Assembly (NCBI GenBank): GCA_965279065.1
Contig: OZ257134.1
Location: 3,100,001-3,164,000, forward strand
Length of the DNA: 64,000 nt
Origin: JAKAXS01 sp965279065
GTDB lineage: Bacteria > Pseudomonadota > Alphaproteobacteria > Rhizobiales > Hyphomicrobiaceae
Direction of reading: 5' to 3'
Position numbers and translations under genes: made by a program. Positions 9,018 to 18,656 of this stretch are shown in pieces; positions within the stretch are counted from its first letter, which is position 1, and each line of letters begins with the position of its first letter. The notes under the pieces were generated by a model. The model saw nothing but the letters and a program-made list of their open reading frames with translations, was not told where the DNA came from and did no database searches.

Positions 9018-10859
9018 TTGGCCATACGACGCATCCACAGAGCGGTGTCTCTGATCCTGGCCGGCGCCTTGTCGCAGATCTACGTTACCCCCGTCCTCCT
9101 CGCCCAGGCACCGCCGCCGACCGTCACCCGGGAGGATTATGAGGCCTGCCAAGCCGGCGACGAGCGGGCCTTCCAGGCCTCCGTCGAGAAAATCACCATC
9201 GCTGCCATGGAGCAGGGCCTGAAGGGAGTCGATTACGCGGCCGCCGTCGATGCGGAGTGGCGCAAGCTGGGCGTCGACCAGATCATAGACAAGCGCGTCG
9301 ATATCGCCGTCGAAGAGGTCCAGAACGAGACCAGCCTGGGCACCCGCATTCAGTCTCTCGGCAACAAGGAAAAGGCACAGGAACTGGCCACGGCCGTCGC
9401 CGAGCGCGTCTACCGCTCCGAAGCCGTAGCCGGCGCCATCGAAAAATTGGCTGAGGGCGTCGGCCAGAACGTCGGCAACCGCATCGAACTGGCAAGCCAG
9501 GATGCCGCCAGCCCGGCGCTCGATTGCCTCAAGGCCTTTCTCGGCAGCCGCTACGGCCAGACCGTCGCCGGCGTCGTCTCCGGCAACGCCGCCAGCGACT
9601 TCGGGCTCGATCCCGCCAAGGGCGGGGCCGGCGTCGATGCCGGTGCGGTATTGAAACAGTCCTCGGGCGGCATCACCGGTGCCGCGATCCTGATTGTGCG
9701 CCGCCAACTCGCAAACATGGCCCGCCGCATCGGCCAGCGCATCGTCGGCGCCGTGTTGTCGCGGCTCGTCTCTGTCGTCGCCGGTGGCATCGGCCTGGTG
9801 CTCATCGCCAAGGACATTTGGGACCTGCGCAACGGCGTGTTGCCGATCATCTCCGACGAGATGAAGGCCGCCGCCACCAAGGCCATGGTGAAAGACGAAC
9901 TGGCCAAAAGCCTGTCGGAGCAGATTGGCCAGCACGTGCGCGAGATCGGCGCCAAGTCGGCGCAGCACGTCGTCGACATCTGGCACGAGTTCCGCCGCGC
10001 CCACCTCAAGGCCCTCGAGCTTGCCGACCGCAACGAAAACTTCCGCAAGTTCCTGAGCGACGTCCAGCCCGCCGCCTTCGCCCGCCTCGACGAGATCACC
10101 GGCCTGGTGCTGTCCGCCGAAGGCGAGGCCGGCATCCTGAAGCGCCTCGGCGACGGCACGCTCGAGACGGCGATCCACAAGCTCCCCGAACCTGCCATGA
10201 CCATCGCCCGCGAGACGCGCGCCCTTGAGCCGGCGCTCGCCTGGTCGGCCGTGGCCGGCGACAGCCTGGGCAAGGTGGTCGATTTCGAAGTCTACCGTCG
10301 CGGCAAACCCGAAGCCTTCACCAAGGTCTCGCTGGATCGCTTGTTTGCCGTCGACGACCGGTTGGCGATCTCGCGCCTGGCCTCGATCGACCGCTCCGCC
10401 CGCGACACCCTGTTCGACCTCAACGCCGGCGACCTGAAGAACTTGGCCCGCGCCCTCGGCGAGGGTGAGCTGACTACGCTCGCGGCGTATTTGACGGGCC
10501 TGGCTGACGCTCCACGCGAACGCGTCCTGCGCGCCGTGGCGGCCGACCCGGCGCGCATGCGCCTCATCGCCCCGCCCCGCGTGCGGACGGCCATTCTCGC
10601 CAGCACCGATCAGGCCGCTGCCGTCGATATGTTCCTGCGGTCCGGCGCCGACGACACCGCAAAGGCAACGCTGCAGGACTTCGTCTCAGTATGGGAGGGC
10701 CGCATCAGTCCCTGGCTGATCTGGGAACGTCACCCGATTCCCACCATCGCCCTGCTGTGTGCTGCATTCCTCGTGCTGCTGCTGCTGCGCCGCCTGTTCT
10801 TCCCGCGCCGGCGCCAGCCGCCCGCTCCGCCCTCTCCTCAAGCGCCCGTAACCGCGTAA
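9018..10859 (+). CDS. exported/membrane protein of unknown family
   Basis: 613 residues. The TTG at 9018 is chosen because it starts a proper signal peptide (basic MAIRRIHR, hydrophobic core, Ala-Gln-Ala) and is preceded by AGGGG at suitable spacing. The mature part is mostly helical and charged. A Gly/Val-rich hydrophobic stretch (VGAVLSRLVSVVAGGIGLVL, about residues 240-265) and a C-terminal anchor (ALLCAAFLVLLLLRRLFF) followed by basic residues and a Pro-rich end suggest a membrane-anchored periplasmic protein. No known domain is recognised. A long antisense frame (8787-10178) exists only as a shadow of the GC-rich codon pattern. Confidence 0.7.
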   Translation: MAIRRIHRAVSLILAGALSQIYVTPVLLAQAPPPTVTREDYEACQAGDERAFQASVEKITIAAMEQGLKGVDYAAAVDAEWRKLGVDQIIDKRVDIAVEEVQNETSLGTRIQSLGNKEKAQELATAVAERVYRSEAVAGAIEKLAEGVGQNVGNRIELASQDAASPALDCLKAFLGSRYGQTVAGVVSGNAASDFGLDPAKGGAGVDAGAVLKQSSGGITGAAILIVRRQLANMARRIGQRIVGAVLSRLVSVVAGGIGLVLIAKDIWDLRNGVLPIISDEMKAAATKAMVKDELAKSLSEQIGQHVREIGAKSAQHVVDIWHEFRRAHLKALELADRNENFRKFLSDVQPAAFARLDEITGLVLSAEGEAGILKRLGDGTLETAIHKLPEPAMTIARETRALEPALAWSAVAGDSLGKVVDFEVYRRGKPEAFTKVSLDRLFAVDDRLAISRLASIDRSARDTLFDLNAGDLKNLARALGEGELTTLAAYLTGLADAPRERVLRAVAADPARMRLIAPPRVRTAILASTDQAAAVDMFLRSGADDTAKATLQDFVSVWEGRISPWLIWERHPIPTIALLCAAFLVLLLLRRLFFPRRRQPPAPPSPQAPVTA

Positions 10860-11034
10860 TGGGGTTTGAACAGACCACCAGAGCGTCGCGGGAGCCGGGG
10901 CAATTGCCCACAGCTCGCTATTGCAGCGCAGTGCCGAACGAACGCTCCGCTGCTATAAGCGGCCAGGTCAGAAATCGAGTCGCCCTGACGCCTCAAGGCG
11001 TTGCCGGGAAGGGCGAAACAAGGGGGATTTGGTT

Positions 11035-11211
11035 ATGGTTTTGAAAGCACCAGGCATCGTGACCTTCATGCTGTCCGTCGTTCTGATGGTCGCGACTCTT
11101 ATCAACTACTTTTTCAGCTCGCAGATCCCCCTTCTGACCGGCAACGAGATGTGGGCGTTTCTGGCGTCCCAGATCATTCTTGTGATGGGCTGCATCATGC
11201 GCGGCCTATGA
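11035..11211 (+). CDS. small membrane protein
   Basis: 58 residues from the ATG at 11035, preceded by AAGGGGGA. Two hydrophobic segments (VTFMLSVVLMVATLINYFF and MWAFLASQIILVMGCIM) predict a two-helix inner-membrane protein. Function unknown. It lies 175 bp after the large exported protein gene and may form its own unit. Confidence 0.65.
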   Translation: MVLKAPGIVTFMLSVVLMVATLINYFFSSQIPLLTGNEMWAFLASQIILVMGCIMRGL

Positions 11212-11309
11212 CGCAGCGCAACACGCCGACTCTGCCTGCAAAGTTTCATTAACACCTGGAAGAAGCGCTGTGCGCTACTGTCGCGCGACAGCTCGCGCCA
11301 TCGATTTGG

Positions 11310-11570
11310 ATGCGTCGGTCCGGCGACAACCATCGCATGATGATGAAGCCTGACACCCAGCAATCTCTCCGCGACCGCGCACGCCGTTACGTGCGCGGCA
11401 TCGCCCTCGCCGTGACGCTGACGTTCGCGGCACTGCTGTTCTTGTATGCCACGCTATATGGCGAAACCAACACCGGCGCCACGACCCAACCCGACGCGTC
11501 GAGCCGCGCCGGTGATGTTCACGCGCCGCACGAGACGGGCAGCATCCCAGCCAACTACGTCACCAGGTAA
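11310..11570 (+). CDS. small single-pass membrane protein
   Basis: 86 residues from 11310; one of three consecutive ATGs at 11337-11345 could be the true start. A basic N terminus is followed by one transmembrane segment (GIALAVTLTFAALLFLYATL) and a polar tail of ~35 residues. No family is recognised. It converges on pabB with 11 bp between stops. Confidence 0.5.
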   Translation: MRRSGDNHRMMMKPDTQQSLRDRARRYVRGIALAVTLTFAALLFLYATLYGETNTGATTQPDASSRAGDVHAPHETGSIPANYVTR

Positions 11571-11581
11571 GCAACCATCGC

Positions 11582-13465
11582 TCAGGATCGCGCCGCCTTG
11601 CTGTGCACCAGCGGCTTCGCCACCAGCAAACCGCGCACCGAGTTCCCCAGATACACCTCGTCGGCAGCTTCCAGATCCTTTAGTGTCAGCACCGCCTCAC
11701 GCGCTTGTCCGCTGGCCAAGAGATCGGCGCGCAACACGCCCGGCAGCAAGCCTGAACTCAACGCGGGCGTCAGCAACACGCCGTCCTTCCGCAGAAAGAT
11801 GTTGGTTCGGCTGCCTTCCGTCAGTTCGCCTCGCTCGTTGAGATAGATGACTTCGTCGGCCCCCGCCGTCTCAGAAAAATGCTTCCACTCACCGTCGTAG
11901 ACATCCCGACGCGTCGTCTTGTGGTAGAGAAACGCGTCGGCGCTGTTCACCCGCGTATCCGATAGAACATAGTGCATCACCGGCGACGACTGAGGTGCCG
12001 CCTCCAGCGGCGTGACGCCGATGGTCACCCGGCCATCCTCCGCCAGCGTCAGGCGCACGCGCGCCCGCGGCGCTGCAATCTCGCGCCCCTGCGCTTCGAG
12101 TGCCCCTCGCACCCGATCGACATCGCACGTGAATCCGAAATATCTCGCCGACGCCTTCAGCCTGTCGAGATGCCCTGGCAGCAGCACGTAGCCGCTCCCC
12201 TGCTCCCACATCAGCGTCTCGATCAGTTCGAACGTCTTGGGCGGATCGGTGAGGAACTTCATCTTCAAGAGGCACTCGGCATATTCGCGCCCCCCATCCG
12301 AATCATAAACGACGCCTGAGCCGATACCCATCTCGCCGCGTCCGTCGCGGAACACCACGGGCGAGCGGATCGCCACATTGAAGTGGGCCTCGCCACCCGG
12401 CGACACGTGCCCGATCGCGCCGCAGTAGACGCCGCGCGGCTCCGTCTCCAGTCCGGCGATCAGTTCCATGGCCCGGATCTTCGGCGCCCCGATTACCGAT
12501 CCCGGCGGGAAGATGGCCCGCATCAGGTCACTGAGACCCACACCGTCCTTCAGCCGGGCTCGCACGCCTGACGTCATCTGATGCAGTGTGCGAAACGTCT
12601 CGACCGTGAACAGGTCCGTCACCTCGACGCTGCCCACCTCGGCCATACGCCCGAGGTCGTTGCGCATGAGATCGACGATCATCAGGTTCTCGGCCCGTTG
12701 CTTGATGTCGCTGGACAGCACCCGCTTGGCCTCCGCGTCGCCCTCCGGCGTGCCGGCGCGCGATGCCGTTCCCTTCATCGGCCGTGTCTCGACGACGCGT
12801 CCGTGTTGTTCCACGAACAGCTCGGGCGACGCCGACAGCACCGTCACGGCGCCGGTATCCACGATCGCGGCGTAGGCCACGCGCTGGCGCTTGCGCATGT
12901 CGCGATAGAAGGTCAGTGGCGATCCGGACAGATTGAACCGCGCCTTGAACGTCAGATTGAGCTGGTAGATGTCGCCCGCACGGATCATTTCCTGCACCTG
13001 CGCAAAGCGCGCGAGATACTCGTCCCGGCTCCAGGCATGATGCACGGATGTGAATTCGTAACTGCCCGATCGGGTGTGGGTGGCGAGCCAATGGTCCACC
13101 TCCGTCTCGTCCATAGCCCGCGGCTTCTTGTAGAGCCCGAACCAGATCAGCGGCACGTTGCGTCCGCTCGGCATCAGGCCGGCGATCTTCGGCTCCAGCA
13201 CATAACCCAGCTCGTAGGCGAAAAAGCCCGCCGCATGCAGTCCAGCCGCGAGTCCGTCCTCCAGCCGCGCCAGCGCACCCTCGACCTCCTCCGGCTCGAA
13301 CGCGGTGACGACGTCCTGCGGCTCCGTGAAGAGCAGCGACGGCCTGCCGTCGAGCGTGCTGTTGTCGAGCAGCACGAACGTCTCCTCCAGCCCCCTTGTC
13401 GCTGAAGCAGGATGAGATGGAGAAGCAGCGCGGTCGCCACGCATCGTCCGGTCGGCAGGCGTCAT
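11582..13465 (-). CDS. pabB: aminodeoxychorismate synthase I / ADC lyase fusion
   Basis: 627 residues from the ATG at 13465; an upstream extension in frame is Arg-rich and unlike the family. The first ~450 residues are PabB: chorismate-binding motifs include RPMKGTASR with the key Lys near residue 231, DLMRNDLGR, PPGSVIGAPK and GAIGHVSPGG. It makes 4-amino-4-deoxychorismate from chorismate with ammonia from a PabA subunit encoded elsewhere. The last ~180 residues are a PabC-like class IV PLP fold with the likely Schiff-base Lys in FLYHKTTRR and GSRTNIF, which would release pyruvate to give p-aminobenzoate for folate synthesis. Such fusions of about 600 residues are known in alphaproteobacteria. 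Confidence 0.88.
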   Translation of the reverse strand: MTPADRTMRGDRAASPSHPASATRGLEETFVLLDNSTLDGRPSLLFTEPQDVVTAFEPEEVEGALARLEDGLAAGLHAAGFFAYELGYVLEPKIAGLMPSGRNVPLIWFGLYKKPRAMDETEVDHWLATHTRSGSYEFTSVHHAWSRDEYLARFAQVQEMIRAGDIYQLNLTFKARFNLSGSPLTFYRDMRKRQRVAYAAIVDTGAVTVLSASPELFVEQHGRVVETRPMKGTASRAGTPEGDAEAKRVLSSDIKQRAENLMIVDLMRNDLGRMAEVGSVEVTDLFTVETFRTLHQMTSGVRARLKDGVGLSDLMRAIFPPGSVIGAPKIRAMELIAGLETEPRGVYCGAIGHVSPGGEAHFNVAIRSPVVFRDGRGEMGIGSGVVYDSDGGREYAECLLKMKFLTDPPKTFELIETLMWEQGSGYVLLPGHLDRLKASARYFGFTCDVDRVRGALEAQGREIAAPRARVRLTLAEDGRVTIGVTPLEAAPQSSPVMHYVLSDTRVNSADAFLYHKTTRRDVYDGEWKHFSETAGADEVIYLNERGELTEGSRTNIFLRKDGVLLTPALSSGLLPGVLRADLLASGQAREAVLTLKDLEAADEVYLGNSVRGLLVAKPLVHSKAARS

Positions 13466-13744
13466 GTCTCGATTTTGTCCCGCGCGGCCCCCGGGGACCG
13501 CGGGGCTTCGGCGCATTAGAGTCGTACTGGTAGCCTCACTATAGCTCGCCCGATACCGCACGCGCGAGACCGTTTGCAACCGCCTGACGGGCTTGCCAGT
13601 TCGACGCCGGTTGCCCACTCCGGCACCGGAAACGAAGATGACGCCAAACCAGTTGATTTTGGCTCCATTCGACCAGAAATCCCGGTGATTTCGCCGCGCC
13701 TTGTCCACCGTCGGCAAGCCGGGCGGGAAAATCTAAGCGATGGG

Positions 13745-13773
13745 CTTCACAGCCGGGAAATTCGTGCTATAGA
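13745..13773 (+). promoter_or_regulatory. sigma70-like promoter upstream of tRNA-fMet
   Basis: CTTCAC (13745-13750), a 17-bp spacer and TATAGA (13768-13773) fit an alphaproteobacterial housekeeping promoter. A hairpin with a T-run follows almost at once (13782-13811), so either a very short transcript or an attenuated tRNA precursor is made. Assignment is by pattern only. Confidence 0.45.
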
Positions 13774-13781
13774 GCCCCATT

Positions 13782-13811
13782 GCCGCCTCAAGTCTGGGGC
13801 GGCTTTTGTTT
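13782..13811 (+). terminator. Rho-independent-type hairpin
   Basis: GCCGCCTCA / TGGGGCGGC forms a 9-bp stem with one G-T pair and a 4-nt loop, followed by TTTTGTTT. It lies 110 bp before the initiator tRNA gene. Confidence 0.55.
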
Positions 13812-13920
13812 CCGCGGGCACCGGCGCCCCGGAACGGACATCGCAGACTCTATGCGAACAATGTCCAGGACCCTGACATTCCGCGCGGTCACGCAACGAC
13901 GTCAGGTCTCGCATTGGTGA

Positions 13921-13997
<77 letters not shown>

Positions 13998-14718
13998 ACC
14001 TTTTATAAATTAAATCAATTAGATAACGCTTGGATTACAAGTCCTTTCGGCGGGTTGCAATCCCGTAACCGAAACGACAAAAGAAAACATATCAAGATCA
14101 GACAGATACAGGTCTTCTCTCAGGCCGTTACGATGGTGTGCCAAATCTTCGTGGGCCCATGAACGGCCCATGAAATCCCGCTTTGTTCTCCGCTGCAGAT
14201 CAATAAATCAACACAGATTATCCCCCATCACCCTATTTTGACAGGTGCCAGGCTGAGCGTTCCGTCGGTGCTATCTCGATGACGGTTGGATCGCATGACG
14301 CTCGGTTGTTTCGGCGATCGCGGCTACGGAGTGACGAAATGCACCTTTCATCCGAGAGGCAAAGGAGCGCCCATTGCCGACATCGCAGTGATCGTCAATC
14401 GCGTGTTCCGGGGCACGACCCGATCTAAGTCGATATCGTTGCAATTCGCCTTTGCCCAACTCGTGGAAGCAAAGTCAGGCGGGTTATTGCGGGCGCTCAC
14501 CGGCTCTATCCTGTTGGTATCGGTTGTGCAGAGCACCTCACTTTTGATCTACAGCCATCCTGATCGCTCCCGTCTTCCACCCGCCACGCTTATTCGCATA
14601 AAATACAAATGACTCCTTCATCCCTCAAGCTTTCATTCGTTTTTTGTGCGAAAGCGGTGGAGGCGAGTCAATCATTGGTGTAAGATACGAATGAAGTTGG
14701 AAGCAAGGAGCAACGTCT
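13998..14718. other. gene-poor start of the island
   Basis: 720 bp directly after the tRNA with no convincing gene. The first ~250 bp are visibly AT-richer than the backbone. A 108-codon frame at 14286-14612 and its antisense frames lack ribosome sites and family resemblance and are not called. This stretch may hold the left end of the integrated element. Confidence 0.4.
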
Positions 14719-15276
14719 GTGGCAACGCCCGGTGAGTTGGTGTCCATCATGGCAGCCGTTCTTGGCATTCCACAAGCGACGGTGGTGGTACACGACCGCA
14801 ATCTCGTTTCCGCGGGACTTCGATCCAAGGGTGGGCGCGGACGTGGCGCGGCGCAGGTGACCGCGCGCGATGCGGCGAGCCTTCTCGCAGCGATCTTGGG
14901 AAGTCCTCAGGTCCGCAGCTCGGCTTCGACGGTCTCCCGACTAGGTAAAACGCGGCCTCTGCGCACACCGAAGGGCTACCGCTCCATGTTGGGCGGACTA
15001 CCGTCGGAGCACAGCTTTGTCGACGCGCTGGAGGCGATGTTCAGTCAGGCTGTGCAGGAAGTCTGCGGCTTGCCGCCTGGAATAGAGATCGGAGCACTTA
15101 GTCCGGGCACCGTGGCGGACATCCGGATCTCAGGTCTGCCCGACGGAGCGGTGATGCAGGTCCGTTATGCATTGCCGGCCAAGAGCCGATTCCGCCCGCA
15201 GGGTCCGGCGGGGGACTTCGAGGAGTATCGGCGAGTGACGGAACGTACCATTCATGCGGTCGCGAAGACGCTATGA
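14719..15276 (+). CDS. hypothetical accessory protein
   Basis: 185 residues from a GTG at 14719 with AAGGAG nine bases upstream. The N-terminal ~65 residues (ELVSIMAAVLGIPQATV, then a basic Lys-Gly-Gly-Arg-Gly-Arg patch and VTARDAASLLAAILGS) look like a small helical nucleic-acid-binding module; the rest is a mixed alpha/beta domain. No family is recognised with confidence. It is followed after 13 bp by an Xis/AlpA-like gene, so the two are probably co-transcribed and may control excision or early transfer genes. Confidence 0.6.
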   Translation: MATPGELVSIMAAVLGIPQATVVVHDRNLVSAGLRSKGGRGRGAAQVTARDAASLLAAILGSPQVRSSASTVSRLGKTRPLRTPKGYRSMLGGLPSEHSFVDALEAMFSQAVQEVCGLPPGIEIGALSPGTVADIRISGLPDGAVMQVRYALPAKSRFRPQGPAGDFEEYRRVTERTIHAVAKTL

Positions 15277-15289
15277 CAAGGAGATGACG

Positions 15290-15520
15290 ATGGAAGGCAC
15301 CCACACCCAGGCTGACGCTGGCTTCTCAACCGACCTCCTCAGGGGTGCAGATGAGATTGCCGCCTTTCTATTTGGGTCGGCCAAACACAGGCGGCGCGTC
15401 TATCACCTTGTAGAGACGTCGAAGCTGCCGGTCTTCCGTCTTGGCTCCAAGGTTTGCGCTCGCCGGTCCGTCCTTTTGGAGTGGATCGTCGATCAAGAGA
15501 AAAAGGCCGTCAGGCATTGA
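15290..15520 (+). CDS. AlpA/excisionase-like HTH protein
   Basis: 76 residues from the ATG at 15290, which sits six bases after AAGGAG; an ATG at 15284 is too close. The core reads as a MerR-type wing helix: GADEIAAFLFG, RRVYHLVETSKLPVFRLG, then CARRSVLLEWI, as in AlpA, Xis and related plasmid or phage DNA-binding proteins. In integrative elements such proteins act as recombination directionality factors or activators. That fits its place near the tRNA end, but the integrase gene lies 31 kb away. Confidence 0.65.
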   Translation: MEGTHTQADAGFSTDLLRGADEIAAFLFGSAKHRRRVYHLVETSKLPVFRLGSKVCARRSVLLEWIVDQEKKAVRH

Positions 15521-15567
15521 GCGCACGTCACGGCCGCGATGCGTCGATGGCCGACCCCGGACATCCG

Positions 15568-16446
15568 TCAGAGCCGTCTAAGTGGCCCGTTCGCACGCAG
15601 CTTCTTGGCAATTCGGTGTGGTAGCCGCGGATCACCATCGGCGACGATGTCGATCTCATTATCCAGCGCAACGAGCTTGTCGGTATCTTGCTCAAGCGAA
15701 AGATGGATGGGCGCAAAGAAGCTCCGTCCGCCATCTACGCCAAGGCAATAGCCGTCCATATAGACGACGTGCAGAGCCCTGCCCTCAAAGATGCTGCTTG
15801 GATGAACCTCGATACCGACCTCGTCGATCTTGCAAGTGGGAAACAGGCTGATGCGGGGGTCGTTGGTTCGTGTGTCACGCAGCAGCATCACGTACATGTG
15901 CGCAAAGCGGAACAGGTAGCCGTTGAAGAACTCCTTGGCTCCAACCGTGCCGTCAGGATGACGAACTGCCTGGGTCATGCGGGCATGCACGGCACGCGTC
16001 GTTGGGTCTTCCGAGAATTCAATCTTGCCGAAGACGAACTCGTCGTCATGTTCGACTGAAGCCCGCCAGAACCGATAGATGCCGAGCGCGCGGGCACGCG
16101 CCTTGTCCTGGGATGTCTCCTTGGCGCTAAAGAAGTTGAGCAGCGCGAAATAGGGCGCGTCCTCGATCATGCCGATCTGAGCGCGGGCGTGACCTGAAAA
16201 CAGCTGTGCATCATCGAAGGCATGACGAAGTATGCGCGTGCGCGCCTTGGCGGGAAGCGTCTTGTTCTTGATCTTCTTATGGAGATTGACGGTGGGATTG
16301 TTCGTTTGCTCGTCCGTTACATCGGCGATGTCGGAAAGCGAGAGATCGGCGCGGATGCCATCGAGCAGATGGTAGAAGGCATCGGGACACTGCTCGGCGT
16401 CCTCGCGGGTAGGACGGATACGGTACGACCCAGGCGTCAATCTCAT
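15568..16446 (-). CDS. hypothetical protein
   Basis: 292 residues from the ATG at 16446, chosen for the CTGGAG site eight bases before it; the frame extends upstream but without family-like sequence. A helix-turn-helix-like segment is visible near residues 40-80 (LSLSDIADVTDE... AKARTRILRHAF). The C-terminal part is mixed beta and ends in basic residues. No family is recognised. It converges on the AlpA-like gene and is divergent from the next plus-strand pair. Confidence 0.55.
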   Translation of the reverse strand: MRLTPGSYRIRPTREDAEQCPDAFYHLLDGIRADLSLSDIADVTDEQTNNPTVNLHKKIKNKTLPAKARTRILRHAFDDAQLFSGHARAQIGMIEDAPYFALLNFFSAKETSQDKARARALGIYRFWRASVEHDDEFVFGKIEFSEDPTTRAVHARMTQAVRHPDGTVGAKEFFNGYLFRFAHMYVMLLRDTRTNDPRISLFPTCKIDEVGIEVHPSSIFEGRALHVVYMDGYCLGVDGGRSFFAPIHLSLEQDTDKLVALDNEIDIVADGDPRLPHRIAKKLRANGPLRRL

Positions 16447-16664
16447 GGCTATTCTCCAGCCATCTTTACGCGCGCACAGACCTACATGGTCACGGAGGAC
16501 TTCGGCTTTTCGCAGTCTCGACTTTGCCTTTTCGAAGGCATGCAATGCGCACGCAACCGAAGGCAATCGCGAGCGCTTGCGAGGCAATTTTAGCGTCTCG
16601 TTGGAGAATAGCGCGATCGCGCGTGCGTGGATCAAAATCAGGTCTCCAACCAAAGGAGACTGCC

Positions 16665-17006
16665 ATGTTCCCCCCGCCCGATTCGGCAGCCACTGCCATC
16701 CCCCTTCCCGAATTCACTCCCGGTTGCCGCGTCACCATCTTCCAGGTGGCGATCACCCAGCGTCCTTATATTGAGGGCCGCGCGACAATTGTCGCCCCCG
16801 ATCCGGATTTCCCTGGCTTGTACACGGTGTGTTTTGACGGCGAGACTAGGCCGCGCGAGCGCCTTGTGCATGGCGGTGAATGGCAGTCGGCTCCGAAGGA
16901 GCAGCTCCGCCGTCTCTACAATGAGTGGCTGGTCAAGATGACGCCGGAGCTGCTTGCCGTTTTCTTCCCTGGAGAATTCGCGAAGGGGGATGAGCGTGAT
17001 GAATGA
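16665..17006 (+). CDS. hypothetical accessory protein
   Basis: 113 residues from the ATG at 16665 with AAGGAG at 16653-16658. The middle resembles a small SH3-like barrel (GCRVTIFQVAITQRPYIEG, ATIVAPDPDFPGLYTVCF, EPRERLVHGGEWQ-like turns). No family recognised. Its 3' end overlaps the start of the DUF4407 gene, so they are translationally coupled. Confidence 0.6.
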   Translation: MFPPPDSAATAIPLPEFTPGCRVTIFQVAITQRPYIEGRATIVAPDPDFPGLYTVCFDGETRPRERLVHGGEWQSAPKEQLRRLYNEWLVKMTPELLAVFFPGEFAKGDERDE

Positions 17007-18579
17007 TGCGTTCTCCCTGCGCCGCTTCGGTGCGTTCACGCGCTTTCAATGTCGCATTGCTGGCGTTGACGCCGAGTTGATGGAGGAATGCCCGGACAGG
17101 GACCTTAGCAATGTAAAGACGCTGTTCTGGCTCCTCGCGGCGGTGTGGCTTTGGCAATTTGCCTTGTTCACCGCGGTCGCTCACATGATGCTATCCCGCC
17201 CGGACCACTTGCGGCCCGAGCTTTTCGCCGCCGGCGCGGTTCTGGCCAGCATTATCCTTCTCATCGATTCTTACGTGATCGTTCGGTCCAGTTGGTCGTT
17301 GCAGGGCATGAAAGAGCTTGCGCGCGGCGGCCTTGAACTTGGAAGCACATTCGCTGCCCGCCTAAAGAATGGCCTCTTCGTCTTCCTGCGCGTCCTCGTA
17401 ACGGCCGGAATGGCCCAGCTCCTTGCACTCTTTTTTGCCATCCTAATGTTCGGCAAGGATATCCAGGCCGATCTCGATCGCCGCTTCCGCGAGTTTAATG
17501 GTGATCTGATCGGCAAGATCACGGCCCAGGTCGATGGCGTGATCGGCGCCCTTGCCGATGATCAAAAGGCCACTGCCGGTTTGCTCGCAGCCGCAGTTGC
17601 AGAGGAGAGCATGCTTCGTCGCACGTCAGTCGATCCGACGAGCGATGATCCGGAGGTCAAGCTGGGCGTTGAGCGCGCATCGCAGCTAAATGCCATCAAG
17701 GTCGAGCTGGAGCGCGAACTCAGCGAAGCGCAGCAATTCGCGGCAGATGAGCTGGCCGGGGTGAAGAACAATAAGGGCAATTCCGGCCGTCCAGGCGAAG
17801 GTCCAGTGCGTCGCGCCGCGCGCGAGCGCGTCGCGAATGCGCAAGCCAAGGTCGCCGCTGCGGCGCGCGAATTTGCAGCGACGGAAGAACGGATCTCCAA
17901 GGCGCGAGACAAGGCGGCAGCTGGTTCAGATACGCGCCGCGACGCGGCATTGGGAAAGCTGTCCAGTTCGACGTTGAGCCGGGAAAAGCTCGAAAAGCGT
18001 CTTGGCGAGATTGAGACGGCGCTGGCTACGCACCGCGACAGCCGGGAGCAAATGATTCGCGACCGCGTCGAAGCCGACCCCAGCTTCGTGGGACTGGGTA
18101 ATGGATTTCTCGCCAACTACCAAGCATTGCAACGGATCGCCAGGGAAGACGAAAGCGTCGTTCCGGTGATCTTGCTGCTGGACTTCGTGTTGTTCAGCAT
18201 CGACCTCGCCGCCGTGCTCGCCAAGCTGGCGACGTTCATCCCAAGCACCTATGCCACGCTGTTGGCCGCAGCGGATCTGCGACGTGCGTACGGCACTGCG
18301 CAGAAGTTGGCAGCAGACATCGAAGAGATGCTGAAGCCGCACACTAAAGAAACCTCCGAACTGCCGTCTTATCCGTCGGGTACACCGCCGGACACTTCGC
18401 GCCCCAACCATGACGATGATCCCGGACGCACCGCAACAGAGCCAACCACTGTGATTGTCTCAACGAGCGCAGGGGAAATCCGTTTGCCGAAGCGGCGTGC
18501 CCGCCCGCGTACGGGTTACAAGCCGGACTTGTCACCTCCGCCACACGATGGTGACGAGCATGGCGCGCCCCCAGAATAG
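16999..18579 (+). CDS. DUF4407 membrane protein
   Basis: 526 residues from the ATG at 16999, nine bases after AAGGGGG; an ATG at 16990 is too close to that site. Three transmembrane helices lie in the first ~165 residues (LFWLLAAVWLWQFALFTAV, AAGAVLASIILLIDSYVIV, LVTAGMAQLLALFFAILMF), followed by a ~220-residue charged coiled coil and a fourth helix (VIPVILLLDFVLFSIDLAA type). The tail is polar and disordered. This is the DUF4407 architecture, common on mobile elements and of unknown role; the coiled coil faces one side of the membrane and could bridge to a partner. Confidence 0.82.
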   Translation: MNDAFSLRRFGAFTRFQCRIAGVDAELMEECPDRDLSNVKTLFWLLAAVWLWQFALFTAVAHMMLSRPDHLRPELFAAGAVLASIILLIDSYVIVRSSWSLQGMKELARGGLELGSTFAARLKNGLFVFLRVLVTAGMAQLLALFFAILMFGKDIQADLDRRFREFNGDLIGKITAQVDGVIGALADDQKATAGLLAAAVAEESMLRRTSVDPTSDDPEVKLGVERASQLNAIKVELERELSEAQQFAADELAGVKNNKGNSGRPGEGPVRRAARERVANAQAKVAAAAREFAATEERISKARDKAAAGSDTRRDAALGKLSSSTLSREKLEKRLGEIETALATHRDSREQMIRDRVEADPSFVGLGNGFLANYQALQRIAREDESVVPVILLLDFVLFSIDLAAVLAKLATFIPSTYATLLAAADLRRAYGTAQKLAADIEEMLKPHTKETSELPSYPSGTPPDTSRPNHDDDPGRTATEPTTVIVSTSAGEIRLPKRRARPRTGYKPDLSPPPHDGDEHGAPPE

Positions 18580-18590
18580 AGCGCCACACT

Positions 18591-18621
18591 GCCTTCCCGG
18601 AGCGGCCGGCACCGGGAAGGC
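18591..18621. terminator. intergenic terminator hairpin
   Basis: Perfect 10-bp stem GCCTTCCCGG / CCGGGAAGGC with an 11-nt loop, located between the convergent DUF4407 gene and the HEPN-like gene. The U-run is weak on both sides. Confidence 0.6.
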
Positions 18622-18656
18622 GTTGTCTCGTGAGACGGCTCTAGCGTACAACAAAA

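Noticed and set aside
8787..10178. Long minus-strand ORF of 463 codons
   Set aside because: It lies opposite the exported protein gene, has no ribosome site and a composition produced by GC-rich antisense codons.
13466..13717. N-terminal extension of PabB
   Set aside because: Arg/Ser-rich and not family-like; ATG 13465 gives the usual length.
14286..14612. 108-codon ORF after the tRNA
   Set aside because: No ribosome site or family; equally long frames exist on the other strand.
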